Below, piece after piece: positions 14,401 through 24,634 of a DNA stretch of 64,000 bases (the first letter of the stretch is position 1; every line of letters starts with the position of its first letter). The position numbers were made by a program, and so were the translations under genes. Under the pieces are notes generated by a model. It did not search any database and was not told the origin of the DNA. It saw only the letters and a list, made by a program, of their open reading frames with translations. Source of the DNA: Streblospio benedicti (lineage: Eukaryota; Annelida; Polychaeta; Spionida; Spionidae); contig CM032661.1 of NCBI GenBank assembly GCA_019095985.1, positions 17,097,612-17,161,611 of the forward strand, in the 5' to 3' direction.

Positions 14401-17400
14401 AACCTGTATGCGCATTCTTTATGGTCCATGTGTTGCTAGTTCAATGGTTTGTTGCAGGTGGCGTTTGTGGGTATCTGTGGAGACGACCTTGCCACAGATA
14501 TCGCCCTTGATGAGATAGTTGTACGGCTGGGTGCATGCAGTGGGGGCACACCGGCACCCGCTACCACACCATCAACCACTACCACTGCCAGATCCACCAC
14601 GACGACCACCCGTGGCACTAGTACCACTTTCCCGACAAGGGCACCCTGTCCTCAAGTGAGTGTGTAGTCAGCGTGGGAATTGTTATCATCAAAGCGGAGT
14701 TGAGGCCTACAACATGTCTAGCTCATTTCTAGCTGTCTAGCTAAGCCAATGTCATCAGACAACTCCCTATTCTGAGATACAATTTACCACAACCACACCT
14801 ATATAAACCCATATAGAATTTTATTGCTTTAGATTGGGTATTATTTCCTGATGAACACCCGTGCAGCAACAGCACTAATATTTGTCATCCCCATTGCACA
14901 GGTGACGTGTCCGTCTGGCTGTGTGACATTCACCAACTCCCTGGGCTGTGTGGACTGCGAATGCCGGCCGGTGACCACCGACATCCCACCCGCCAACCTC
15001 TTTCTCATGTGCGACTTCGAGGGTGGCTTCAACAGTCAGCTGTGTGGGCTGGAGCAGAGTGACAGTGATAACTTTGACTGGACTGTGTGGACAGGTGGGT
15101 AGTGTTGGAGGTTTATTTCTGTGGTGAAGGATGCATTTAGAGAGTAAGGGGGATTGGATGTTATTCTATAATTGTGTAAGACAGCTTTGCAATTGATGAT
15201 GCATGGCTCCATATTGTTCAGTCAGATACAGACTCAGAGAAACACTTTTGGCAGACATTTTGATAGCGATATTGATATTTTGTGAGCTAATTCTCTCAAC
15301 ACTTCACTTGTAAGACTACGTTTTATATCAACTTGGGAAAGCTTGTACATGCAACAACCCCATTGCATTCTATCTGTACCACTATTGATGACTGAAGTTG
15401 AGACCGAGCTAATTACAATGCTATGAATTGCATACGAAAACGATCCTAGTCAAAAATAATGGCAGGAAATAATGTGCAACTAATTCTCTTTGAAAGGGTA
15501 TGATAAATTATTTTTGGCAAACCTGTAATAATCTGGGATCATTGCAGGTAAGACACCGTCTGACAGCACGGGGCCACTCGCAGCCTTCAGTGGAGCCAAC
15601 TACATTTACATAGAAGCTAGCAACCCCCGTAACCCGGAGGACAAGGCCAGGTATTTTTTTAAGTTGCACACTTTTGAGTTAACAGAATGTGTTAAGCCCA
15701 TAATTATGAGTGTGTAAGCCAGTAAATATGTTTGGTGTGGTTCTCTGAAGTTGCATTTTGTGTTATAAAAATCAGAAGGTCTTACAAAGATGAATGTTAA
15801 TTATCAACTATGTACATCACGGTAGATGACAAATATATGATGTAAATATATATAACACAATTGTAACCATACAATAAACATTCATGCACTAGCATGCACT
15901 AGCATATCATCCTACGTACAGCCTAACATTGAAAGTATTTAGAGTAATTTCCATATGTACAAACCTGATTTTCAGTCTGCTGCTACCAGCCTCTATCACT
16001 GGAGGCACCTTCTGCGTATCATTTGCCTACAACATGTTCGGCATCCACGTGAAGTCGCTCACCGTGGCTGCCACCCGACAGGCTGGTGGCACTGTCACAC
16101 TGTGGGAGCGGCTCGGCACCCAGGGCAGTGATTGGTTAACAGAGCGGCTTACTGTCAACCTGGGCAATGGCGACAGAGTGAGTCTGAACATTTACTGTAG
16201 ACTATCAGTACAGAAACTAGATTTCAAAAGTACATGAGCACACTGAAAGAGAAGAACTTCAAAGTACATTCATCATAATGACCTCGGCTGATGATTGCTG
16301 ATCCATGCCTCAAAACAGGTGTCAACACTATGAGTATACACTGAATCAGCAGAAGAGCAAAGGAAACTGCTTGCTTATCGACTTGTAAAAATCTAAAACC
16401 GTCAGCATTGATAGTGTAGCCTAAATAAGATTATGTGTTGCAGCTGGTAATGACGGGTGAACGTGGTGAGGAGTATTCCGGTGACATCGCCCTCGACAAC
16501 ATCCAGGTCTCACAAGGAGCATGTGGGGATGTGGTCACTACACCAACTCCTGGAGTGACCACACCAAGACCAGCAGTGACAACACCCAGACCAGCAGTGA
16601 CAACACCCAGACCAGCAGTGACGACACCTAGACCAGCAGTGACCACACCAAGACCAGCAGTGACCACAACGCCCACACCCACCACCACAACTGCAGCAAG
16701 GTATACACAATGTAGCAGTTGCAAAAGTATTTTCAACTGCAAAAACTGCCTTCCTTTTGGTGTGTATAAAAAAACAAGGAACTATTGCTAATGAATGGAC
16801 ACTTAAACCGTATATTATTTGTGCATATTAACTTAAAAAACATAAAATACCTTCAACATGCAAAATGTTAATGCATTAATTTTACTTACACAGAAAGTAA
16901 AAATTGAAGCAAATCTGCCCTACACATCAAAAGGTTTTCACACAATTCTAATGCTATTAATCTTCATCAATTGCATCCAGGACAACGCCTACTCCTGCCC
17001 CAACAACCACTGTTCCTCCCTCGGCCTTCAGCTGCACATTTGAGACAGGTCTGTGCGGCATGCGACAGAGTGTCATCGACCGGTTTGACTGGCTGCGGTG
17101 GAACCGGAGCACCCCATCTGATGAGACAGGCCCCAGTGCCGCCTACCAGGGGTCCTGGTACCTGTACGTGGAGGCTAGCGATCCCCGCAAAGATGGGGAT
17201 CAGGCTGTGTGAGTGCATGTGGTTCTATTTAGCATAAACCACGTCTAAATCTTATGCACAATGATGATCTACTACTTTCGTTAGAATTAAATAACATTAA
17301 ATATCTTTTTGTGGTTCTTTTCATTTTACTACACAATTTGAGAACAGATTAGGACCCATGCATGACCAATGGCTTTTAAGTGACTTTACCGCTAGTTCTA

Positions 17401-20400
17401 AAGTATATGTACTCTATTCCTCATGCAATATGTGTATTTCCAGCATATCTCTGCCATCCAGTATCGCCCGCGGTGTCTACTGTGTCCAGTTCTGGTACTT
17501 CATGTACGGATCGGATGTTGGTCAGCTGGAACTCATGAAAGACGATGCTGGGAATAGAACCCGCGTATGGTGGGAGGCGGGTGATCGAGGGGAGAGATGG
17601 CTGCCGGCCTCAGTCACAGTGGACATGATAAAGCCCGGACTAGAGGTGGGTGGCCAGTGAGGAGTCGATGGGTGGTTGGTTGTGTGAGTGGTGGGGTCAG
17701 GATGCAGTCATTGAATGTTTTGAGTGGGTGGTGGGGTCAGTATGCAGTCATTGAATGTTTAATTGGCAGTCATTGAGTGCCCAAAGAGTGGTCAGATGTG
17801 GTCAGTTTGTGGCCCATGGAATATTATTTTGTAGTCAGTGTGTTGTCCATGAATAATATTATACTTAACCTGTATGAATCATTGTCATACAAGTGTTAAT
17901 GTGTTTTTGATGAAAAAAATACTCTTGCTATCCTAAACTAATCGTTCCCATGTATATTATAGTTTATGACAAATGATGCCAAAAAATAGAAACGTTATAC
18001 ATGTGTGTGCTGTTTTCAGCTGGCGTTTGTTGGAACACGTGGCGCCGACTACCGAGGAGACATAGCCATCGACGATATTCAGCTCACATCAGGGGCATGT
18101 GGTGCAGGAGGTGGTGGTGGCAGCCAGACACCAAACCCAACACCTGCACCAACACCAAACCCAACTCAGGCACCAACACCAAACCCAACACCTGCACCAA
18201 CACCAAGTCCTACTACACTGATACCTGAGTCAGTGGTGATGTTTGAGTGTGGATTTGAGAATGAAGGTTTGTAGTAATGCATGATAGTTTTTGCTCATTA
18301 AAAAAAAACGAGTAGATTCATTTGATGGAAAATTCAAAAATAAATTTAGCAATTTTGCGATTGTTTAAGACCCTTCATGTTTAATTATTTTATAAGATAA
18401 CACTTGCAAATGATTTGTAACGTTTAGTAAAGAAAACAATGATATTGTGAAATAATTGTCGAAAGTTACATGGAATGAAAATACATTGTGGAATAGTCAT
18501 CGTTGAGTTGTTGTACCCCCACACCCACAGTAAAATCTTCTGCAAACTCTCCACTCTACTAACCCTATCAATCTTTAGTTTGCATTTATCTAAGATCTGG
18601 ATTTGCTCCTAAAATGAGGTGAATTTCTTTTGCAGCCGACCCTCTCTGTGGTAGTGAGCAGCTCCTTCAAGGAGATGTGTTTGACTGGAATGTGACAGAC
18701 ATCGCCACACCATCCGATAGCACTGGGCCCAATGCGGCTTACACGGGCACCAAGTATCTGTTTATTGAGGCTAGTGACCCCCGTCAGCTTCGAGACAATG
18801 CCACGTAAGGAGTAAAGCCTGATTTGAGATTTTAGATTTTATACTAATTGAATTTCAAATGTAAAGCCATAGATTTTATCATGTTGTTAGATTTGTGGAA
18901 TGGAGTGGAGATACTAGCAATGAGGATTAAGTGTCAGTTGAATAAAGAAAAGTAGCAGATGAAATGGAAAAGTAAGGGTGCAGGATAAAGATAGGGAAAT
19001 AGAAATTAGTATGGTGCTCTATTTTATGCCTATATAAAGCCTTTACCGCATTTGACTTTAGGACCAAAATGGGGAACATTTAAATTAACGTCAATTACGG
19101 TCTCAATAGAGAACATTCTTTGTATGATAATACTTGTTATTTATTTAACTATTGTGTAAAATGTACTAAAGTGAAGTGAAAGGGACTGGGTGGAAAAATA
19201 GAAATCACATCAAGCTGGTCTAGATTACATGTAGCTGTTAAAACAGTCTTTCCAAACAGTTAAAAACTCCGTGGTGGTTGCATGTAGATGTTTTCAGAAA
19301 GCAGCGCTCTATTCCAACAACAATTAAGAGTTAGCAACTTATCAGTTGCACATTTTGTCAGAATACACATGTAAGGGTCAAATATGGTCTTCAGGTGTTG
19401 ACAAGTTTGTGATCATAGCTAGAGAACATTGGACAGACATTGATTGTGTTGCAGGTTGGTACTGCCTCAGCTGCCTACCATCGGTGGTCGCCACTGTGTT
19501 GACTTCTACTGCCACATGTACGGCCAGCATATTAACACACTCGAGGTGGGTATTTACTTGTAGACAGTCAAAACAATAGTCAGATAGACACAAAGGAAAA
19601 TAGATAGACAGAAAGATGGACATGGCCTATCGCACGGGTTGAAATGCTTGACACTTTGTTGTATTATTTCAAAATGCTACGTAGATTTAAAGCACAATCC
19701 AGTTGACAAGATCAAATCACATCCACAAAGTTCTGTCATGCATACTATAGCTAGATGTATTTTTTTTGGCAGGTGGGTGTGCGGTACTCTGGTCAGCAGT
19801 ACTTCAGTATGTGGTCTATGTCTGGCAACCAGGGGGAGACCTGGCTTTACCGGCAGGTTCCTGTTGAACTTACTAGTGGTCAGGACAGGGTAAGTGATTG
19901 CTCACTGGCAAGCAGACATTGATGAGCAGGGGTACAATAGAAAAAAAAATACTACTCTGAGGAGTAAGGGCTACTCTGGGAAGCAAAATATTTTTGGGGA
20001 GGCAATGGCTATTAAGGGGAGCCTGACCAGCTCTTAGGAGTAAAGGCTACCTTGGACTATCCTTACTACTTTGGCGACTAACAGCTACCTTTGGCAGGAT
20101 GAAGTACTTTGAAGAATAAATGTTTCCTTGGTTAACCTGATCTATCCAAGCCAGTATAGTATAGGCTATAAAAGTATAAAGTATAGACTACTTTAGAAGT
20201 CTTAGCTATTCTGGGGACCAAAAGCCATCATCCCATGGTACGCAAGATCTATAACAGGTGCTTTTCTGGGAAGGAAATACTATTTTAGGTAGTGAGTGCT
20301 ACCTAGTCTCACTGGGTAAAATTACCACTAGTAGTAGCATTTTGTATAACTCAATTGTTAATGGAGAAAGCTTGAAGGCTAGTGTATTTTTGTAGTTACT

Positions 20401-20643
20401 TTTGACAAACTTATGTGGAGTGCATATCTTTGTTTGCGATTGAATTGAAGCTTTCGTAAATGGGGCATCATAGTTTGGTTTATGTACAACTACCACATCT
20501 AAAATGTCCATTCTTCATTGTTTCCATCGTTACAGATTGCGTTCACTGCTGTGCGTGGAGATGGTTATGCTGGAGATATTGCACTTGACAACATCAGAGT
20601 GACTGTTGGGGATTGTCCCATAACGGACCCCAATGAGCTGTAG
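1214..20643 (+). CDS. Giant secreted MAM / CAP / EGF-like / ShKT mosaic protein (5' incomplete)
   Basis: I assembled 37 exons from GT-AG borders and codon phase: 1214-1446, 1933-2143, 2337-3135, 3484-3654, 3980-4070, 4372-4520, 4751-4839, 5266-5360, 5859-5957, 6414-6533, 7012-7408, 7643-7844, 8173-8681, 8798-8999, 9123-9592, 9727-9928, 10045-10517, 10640-10841, 10958-11430, 11558-11759, 11995-12461, 12644-12845, 12950-13425, 13690-13777, 14058-14174, 14458-14655, 14902-15094, 15548-15650, 15976-16177, 16444-16700, 16981-17208, 17444-17645, 18020-18266, 18636-18804, 19455-19545, 19773-19889, 20536-20643. They give about 2,950 residues: MAM1, Thr-rich linker, CAP, EGF-like, ShKT, then MAM2-11. 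The last MAM runs straight to TAG at 20641 with no membrane span, so the product is probably secreted. MAM domains mediate adhesion and the Thr/Pro linkers would be heavily O-glycosylated; a matrix or mucus role is inferred. One reading-frame change lies in the Thr-rich exon near 2661. The start codon and signal peptide are not in the window. Confidence 0.88.
2421..3135 (+). other. Long Thr/Pro mucin-like linker (nonamer-type repeat)
   Basis: About 235 codons of Thr with spaced Pro, built from units such as CCAACAACTACAACTACC. The coding strand is almost free of G through most of the tract, so no GT donor exists there and an internal intron is unlikely. The exon enters in one frame (from MAM1) and leaves in another: the Thr/Pro frame used up to about 2660 is replaced by a frame one base further on, and the latter reaches VPQNC and the donor at 3136. 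This tract is expected to be O-glycosylated and extended. Confidence 0.8.
3484..5360 (+). other. CAP (SCP/CRISP-type) domain and Cys-rich hinge
   Basis: Five exons (3484-3654, 3980-4070, 4372-4520, 4751-4839, 5266-5360) encode a CAP domain. Signature pieces are ITNMHNVYRA at its start, WADACQFEHD, the GHYTQ motif, VMWAMSNRVGCGYSVC and YVCNYGPGGN, followed by the CRISP-like GTPCATC hinge with further cysteines. The His of FEH and of GHYTQ and the Glu of LWYDEV, which form the CAP cavity, are visible. The usual GEN motif reads GQN (IGQNIA), so one cavity Glu is replaced by Gln. A CAP domain inside a MAM protein is unusual. Confidence 0.92.
5652..5722. repeat. Small foldback repeat in an intron
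   Basis: TAAGACCACCTGA is followed after a nine-base spacer by TCAGGTGGTCTT, and the pairing continues imperfectly outward through CTCTCT and AGAGAG. The start CAGTAGAG followed by TAAGACC looks like a mariner/Tigger-type MITE end. It lies in the intron between the CAP tail and the EGF-like exon. Confidence 0.6.
5859..6533 (+). other. EGF-like unit and ShKT domain
   Basis: Exon 5859-5957 continues the Cys tail with CGGKVCYNGG, TCTCSC and DDCSG, an EGF-like pattern. Exon 6414-6533 begins DCSRSDIVDPPQC and ends CPVRCKVCLG. Its six cysteines fit a ShK toxin-like (ShKT) domain: C-x9-10-C, then C in NSC, then ECP-x-x-C-x-x-C. Both are small disulfide modules that often follow CAP or astacin domains in animal secreted proteins. 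Both exons are flanked by good donors and acceptors and are phase-compatible with their neighbours. Confidence 0.82.
7012..8260 (+). other. Gly/Thr linker and MAM domain 2
   Basis: Exon 7012-7408 opens with GGGLSGGNPNC, has a Thr-rich linker, then SCDFESDSSPICSL and YYLYMEASG. Exon 7643-7844 has GGDYCLTFAFSMYGWHIG and VVLWEESGNHG. Exon 8173-8681 starts with the end of this domain, LGFVATRGEEYAGDIAID and GTCAG. The introns follow the standard MAM plan of this gene (phase 2, then phase 0). The sequence differs clearly from MAM3-7. Confidence 0.9.
8173..13025 (+). other. Array of five near-identical MAM cassettes (MAM3-MAM7)
   Basis: The repeating genomic unit is an exon pair. The long exon carries the end of one MAM, a Thr linker ending GPPSTI, and the first half of the next MAM (SCDFES to YIYIEASNPRK). 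The second exon is 202 bp, with YCVSMAYNM, QHMNQLVVATES and GTAWKT. The 202-bp exons begin at 8798, 9727, 10640, 11558 and 12644, a spacing of about 0.92-1.09 kb. Each unit starts and ends in phase 0, so copies can be gained or lost without breaking the frame. Intron sequences are also similar between copies (donor GTGAGTATCCCA, acceptor tract TTTGTTTCCAG), which shows recent duplication or gene conversion. Linkers vary more than the MAM parts. Confidence 0.93.
13208..14560 (+). other. MAM domain 8, with a split middle exon
   Basis: The first half is in exon 12950-13425 (QYCSFESGF, FNWTVQSGP, YIYIEGSQPRQ). The middle part is divided between 13690-13777 (LCVSFAYHMYGRHMNTLQ) and 14058-14174 (VVWSQTGDKGDQW) by an extra phase-0 intron. 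The end is in 14458-14655 (VAFVGICGDDLATDIALDEI, then GACSGG), followed by a short Thr linker. MAM11 has an extra intron at the same place. Confidence 0.88.
14902..16700 (+). other. Small Cys-rich insert, MAM domain 9 and AVTTPRP repeat linker
   Basis: Exon 14902-15094 begins with CPSGC, GCVDCEC and RPV. That Cys spacing recalls half of an antistasin-like motif, but it is too short to be sure. It continues into MAM9 (MCDFEGGF, FDWTVWTG). Exon 15548-15650 gives TPSDSTGP and YIYIEASNPRN, 15976-16177 gives GTFCVSFAYNMFGIH, and 16444-16700 gives EYSGDIALDNIQVSQGAC. The linker here is not poly-Thr: it is about five tandem copies of PRPAVTT. Confidence 0.87.
16981..18235 (+). other. MAM domain 10 and PNPTPAPT repeat linker
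   Basis: Exon 16981-17208 carries FSCTFETGLCGM, FDWLRWNRS and LYVEASDPRK. Exon 17444-17645 carries GVYCVQFWYFMYG and VWWEAGDRGERW. Exon 18020-18266 carries LAFVGTRGADYRGDIAID and GACGAGGGGG. It is followed by a Pro/Thr/Asn linker of repeated PNPTPAPT units, a different low-complexity design from the poly-Thr linkers. Confidence 0.88.
17687..17770. repeat. Short tandem repeat in an intron
   Basis: GGTGGGGTCAG-x-ATGCAGTCATTGAATGTTT occurs twice about 50 bp apart, followed by a decayed third piece (GGCAGTCATTGAGTG). It is intronic. Confidence 0.7.
18236..20643 (+). other. MAM domain 11 and C-terminus
   Basis: Spread over exons 18020-18266 (end), 18636-18804, 19455-19545, 19773-19889 and 20536-20643. 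Visible pieces are FECGFENE, PLCGSE, FDWNVTD, FIEASDPRQ, HCVDFYCHMYGQHINTLE, MWSMSGNQGETW and GYAGDIALDNI. The protein stops 14 residues after the last Ile of DNI, at TAG 20641-20643, with no hydrophobic anchor. The middle exon is split at the same point as in MAM8 (after NTL[QE], phase 0), and a further intron divides the first half. Confidence 0.87.
19930..20290. repeat. Degenerate short repeat filling an intron
   Basis: The intron before the last MAM exon holds many loose copies of a GGCTACTCTGGG / AGTAAAGGCTACCTTGG type unit of roughly 30-45 bp. The copies are strongly diverged and no coding potential is seen. Confidence 0.45.
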
Positions 20644-21317
20644 GAAATCACCAAAGATATTATGCACATAGAATCACAATGTTATGTGATTATATGTTAG
20701 TGTAAATGCCATTGAATATAAGTGTTTTTGATAAGCCTGGATGTTATTTAACTTGCATCATTTCGTTTTGTTATTATCATGATCTTGCATGTGTAAGTGG
20801 GGTCAAAATCTGAACAGAATATATGATTGACAAAATTTAAATGTTATATGATTTTTTGAATATCAGTAAGATCAATAGCATTTTCCTATCACTGTTAAAT
20901 TTATTAACAATGACACTGACAATCTCCATGTTTTTTTTTAATATTGTCAATCATGTAAAATCATGTCCACTGTATTGCAATACTCATTCATCTATCACAT
21001 ATTGTAAATACTCATCTAATCGTGTCACAGTTTTTGACATCAACATAGAGGGATTCATTAATCTTCCAAGAAAATGGTGCTTTCTACCCGTCCTACACAA
21101 TTATCTTGCCGGTATGAGACACTTGCTCAACTTATTCACTGACAGATATTCTTCGAACTTACATTTACTAGTAATTTTCACTTTATATGTGTATTACCAA
21201 ATAACATTACAATGATCACAACTTCTTGTAATTATTGGCATAATTAAGTATGATGAAGTAAGATGAATGAATACTTTGACTTTTCATAATTTCCCCACCC
21301 TTTGAATATAGAAGTTA

Positions 21318-21566
21318 TATAGATGCCCACACCAGCACTTCAACATGCGTTTAGCCGTTCATCACTTGCGTTATTCTGTGGTTGTAACCACATCAAAGTT
21401 TCTTATCCGGTATATACAAATCCTTTTGCTTACATTTCGAACAGGTTTTGGCAGGTAGGGTAAATGTTTAACACTGTACTAATGAAACTCAAATTTAAGA
21501 CAACCACAGGATAATGTAAGTGGCAAACTGCTAACGCATGTTACAGTGCTGGCATGGGTATCTATA
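21318..21566. mobile_element. MITE-like element with imperfect terminal inverted repeats of about 65 bp
   Basis: The left end (TATAGATGCCCACACCAGCA) and the reverse complement of the right end (TATAGATACCCATGCCAGCA) match. The match continues inward through AACATGCGTTTAGC / AACATGCGTTAGC and TCTGTGGTTGT / CCTGTGGTTGT. It is 249 bp long and has no coding capacity. Confidence 0.75.
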
Positions 21567-22492
21567 ATGTTTATGTGATTATAAGTTTTCATTGTTGATC
21601 ATAAAAATGAATGAATTTTATTTTTTAGGAAGTTAAAACAAATATTAATGTAGTTAACATATCTATCACATATATCTTTAAAATGTAATCTTGTAGCTAT
21701 ACACACTTGAACATTTTATGTCCGATCTGTTTTGAGGTCCAAACAATAGACCAAAAAATATTGCTTCATAGCTAGTTAGCATTAGGGGTGAAAAAGTTAA
21801 ACGCATTCTATATATTGTATTTCCATTAGTGTAGAAATTCAATTTGTGCTACACATCAACAAAACAGGATTATGTCCATGTTAGTTTAAACATATTTTAT
21901 TTCAAAAATGAAAAAGGATTCGGCATGGCAAAATGCCACTTGGCCCCTCTCCATGTTCTAGTAGATGACATGATTCAAAACCTAGCCAGTTTCATTCATC
22001 ATGTCATGTATCAATGCTTTCAATTTACCACACATTGGTTTAAAACATCACATTATTGTTTTACTTCTTTCTTGAAGGAATATTGTCAATGCCAAAGTTA
22101 TGCTTAGTTGAGGTATATTGTTAGTTTTCAGAATGTTATAGGTTTATGTACATTGTAAAATGTCTTTTTGTTAAAGTTTCATTTGCATCATCATATCGTT
22201 TACCTATGGACATAGACATTGGTATGAGTAAATGTTCTTGTCGGTGTATATAGTGATATAGATACCAACATCAACAGTGCAATTTTAAGATAGAACTGCA
22301 ATAATAGGATACAGGTTAATGTTGAATTGTTTTCATATTGGGTAAAAATGAAATGTACTGATATGTATTTGTACATAAGATTCTTATTTGTATTTAATGT
22401 ATTGTTATCCTTGTTTTTTTTTAATGTATTTAAAGCAATGTTATAAATATATGTATGTAGTATCTAAAGATCTCAGGAATATCAGTTGGACT

Positions 22493-22666
22493 CCTTTACC
22501 TCGAGTGCTCCTAACTCGAATTTACAGATAACTCAAACAAATGACACTTTTCTGACATGTTACATCCATGTAGACTACATTATAAATCAATATGACAGCT
22601 AGAAATTTTTGATAGCTTAAATTGTCAATTAATTCCCTTAAAGTTCGAGTATAATGAATCCAACTG
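22493..22666. mobile_element. Short pogo/Tigger-like MITE
   Basis: It begins CAGTTGGACTCC and ends GAATCCAACTG. Matching internal pieces (CTCGAGTGCTCCTAACTCGA and AAGTTCGAGTATAAT) resemble the ends of pogo-type elements, which target TA. It is about 174 bp and non-coding. Confidence 0.6.
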
Positions 22667-24634
22667 TATCATCAAGTACCCATACTAAATTCAGGAGTCC
22701 CTTGTCACCAAAAGAAAAACTTGTAAGTTTAGTTTATCGTATGTAATAGATAGGATTATTTGAAATATCTAATATGAATGGATGTGGTTGGTATGAAGTA
22801 CATAACATGTTTCTTATGACAAGCTCTTTAAAATGAAAACGGCAAGTCTCTTTGTATATATTGTGTATATTTTCAATAATTTGTTGCTTAAATGTGCATA
22901 AGAAAATATAATGTGAATAATGCTCAGGAGAAATATTTCATAAACCAATCATTGTCTCTTTAGATTCATCTTCCCTTCCTCTTCCAATGTCTCGTGTTGT
23001 GAATTATGCTCAAATTTGTAAAATTGTAGTAATATATTTTTGTCCTATTCTTGTGTATATCTTTCTCTTTACAATATTGTGCATAATATAACATCTCTAT
23101 TGATAAAACGAGTGATCCAATTGCAATGGTGCCACTTTTAAGAAATCTAAATTTGTTTCTGTGTGGATATATCAGTTTACCATTTCATTGGGTGGATTTA
23201 TATCGGAGTATAGTTACGTGATGTTTTGTTCCCCACACTGCCATTATTATATCGCCTTTCAGGGATGTGAGATATATAAGGAAACATCCAATCATGCCCT
23301 ATGCAGGTCATAGGAAAGAATTAAAAGTAGCAACCCATATGCAACATGTTTAATGCCAGTGTCTGGAATTCACCATTGTTTATGTTATTGTTATTTATCA
23401 TAGTTAATTGAGGTATATTCTATGAATACTATTTATTCATAAGTAGCATAAGCATATTTATTACCAGTATCTAGTTTTTTTGTCAATTTGTATGGAAAAA
23501 TAGTCCTGCAATATTATGATGTGCATATGTATCCAAGATAAGTAGATCTAGTGAGTACAATATGGCTAATGCGTTATTCATATCTAAAACTGCTTTTACT
23601 TGTATTGCAGTGCAATTAGATCTAATTGTTTCAAGTCAGAATTTATTTATGAGCATGGATATGATTTAACCAATCAGATTCTAATGTTAATTTTTGTAAA
23701 TAGTAAAGCTGTTGAAATTGTAAAATGAGTGGTTGTACCTTGAATGATTTTAGAATAAATTTCAAAATATTTATAATCATGATAGTTTGTGTTTACATCC
23801 AAAGATGCAATCGCACACACAAGTTTAATATTTCTATCTTTTATTGGAAGGCTGCCAAAGTAGTCAAGAAATCCTTTTTTTCCGCCTCTCTTTTTTTTAT
23901 ACCCCCGACCTTGAGGCAATTTGTCAGCGTTACTCTTACATAAGCTTCAATTTTCTTTTTACTCACAAAGATAATTCATTTCATAAAAATCAGCAGCATT
24001 ATTCATTTTACCCACCATAACACTTAATTAATAAAATAAAGTAAGATGGTTAACATATTTTGACTTTGAACAAGTAAGTATTGTTCGACAGACGGTCATT
24101 GAGGTTACATAATGACAACAAGACTGTTCTGTATGTGGCATGCACACACAGTCACACTACATTTATTTTTTACTAATTCTTAATTAATAACTAATTCTTA
24201 TAAACGGAACTTATAAATACTACATTGCCGCTTGATTAATAACATGTTGCCTTGTGAAGGCAGAATTCGTTTCAGAATATTTATCTTACCACTGCAGTAT
24301 TAATAAAGTTCACAAACGCATACAATACGAAATTAATAAATAGAACAAAAATGTCTACTTGAAATACCAACCAGACCACACATTATATTATTACAAATGC
24401 ATCCACACTGTCCAGTTTGTGGATATACACAGTTCTTGTAATATATTTAATATTTTCTATACCACCATCACTAACTTACTTCACTGAATAATTGAATAAG
24501 AAGCACAGTGGTCAAGCTCTGCATATCGTATACAGTGTGCGGTACCTGAGCATCTGAGACCTGAGATCTGAGTCCACCACACCACTATGTAGTAGAGCCT
24601 AGCCATGCACATATCCTGCCTTTGAGCAGCCTTA

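Larger units (their letters stand above)
20644..24634. other. Intergenic region / 3' UTR, AT-rich, with two MITE-like repeats
   Basis: This lies between the stop of the MAM gene and the stop of the first WSC gene, which converge tail to tail. The open frames here are short, AT-rich and without family signature or splice context. Apart from the two inverted-repeat elements at 21318-21566 and 22493-22666, nothing is recognised. Confidence 0.6.

Noticed and set aside
20841-21215. 124-residue open frame downstream of the MAM gene
   Set aside because: AT-rich, no recognisable domain, no splice or start context; best read as 3' UTR or intergenic sequence.
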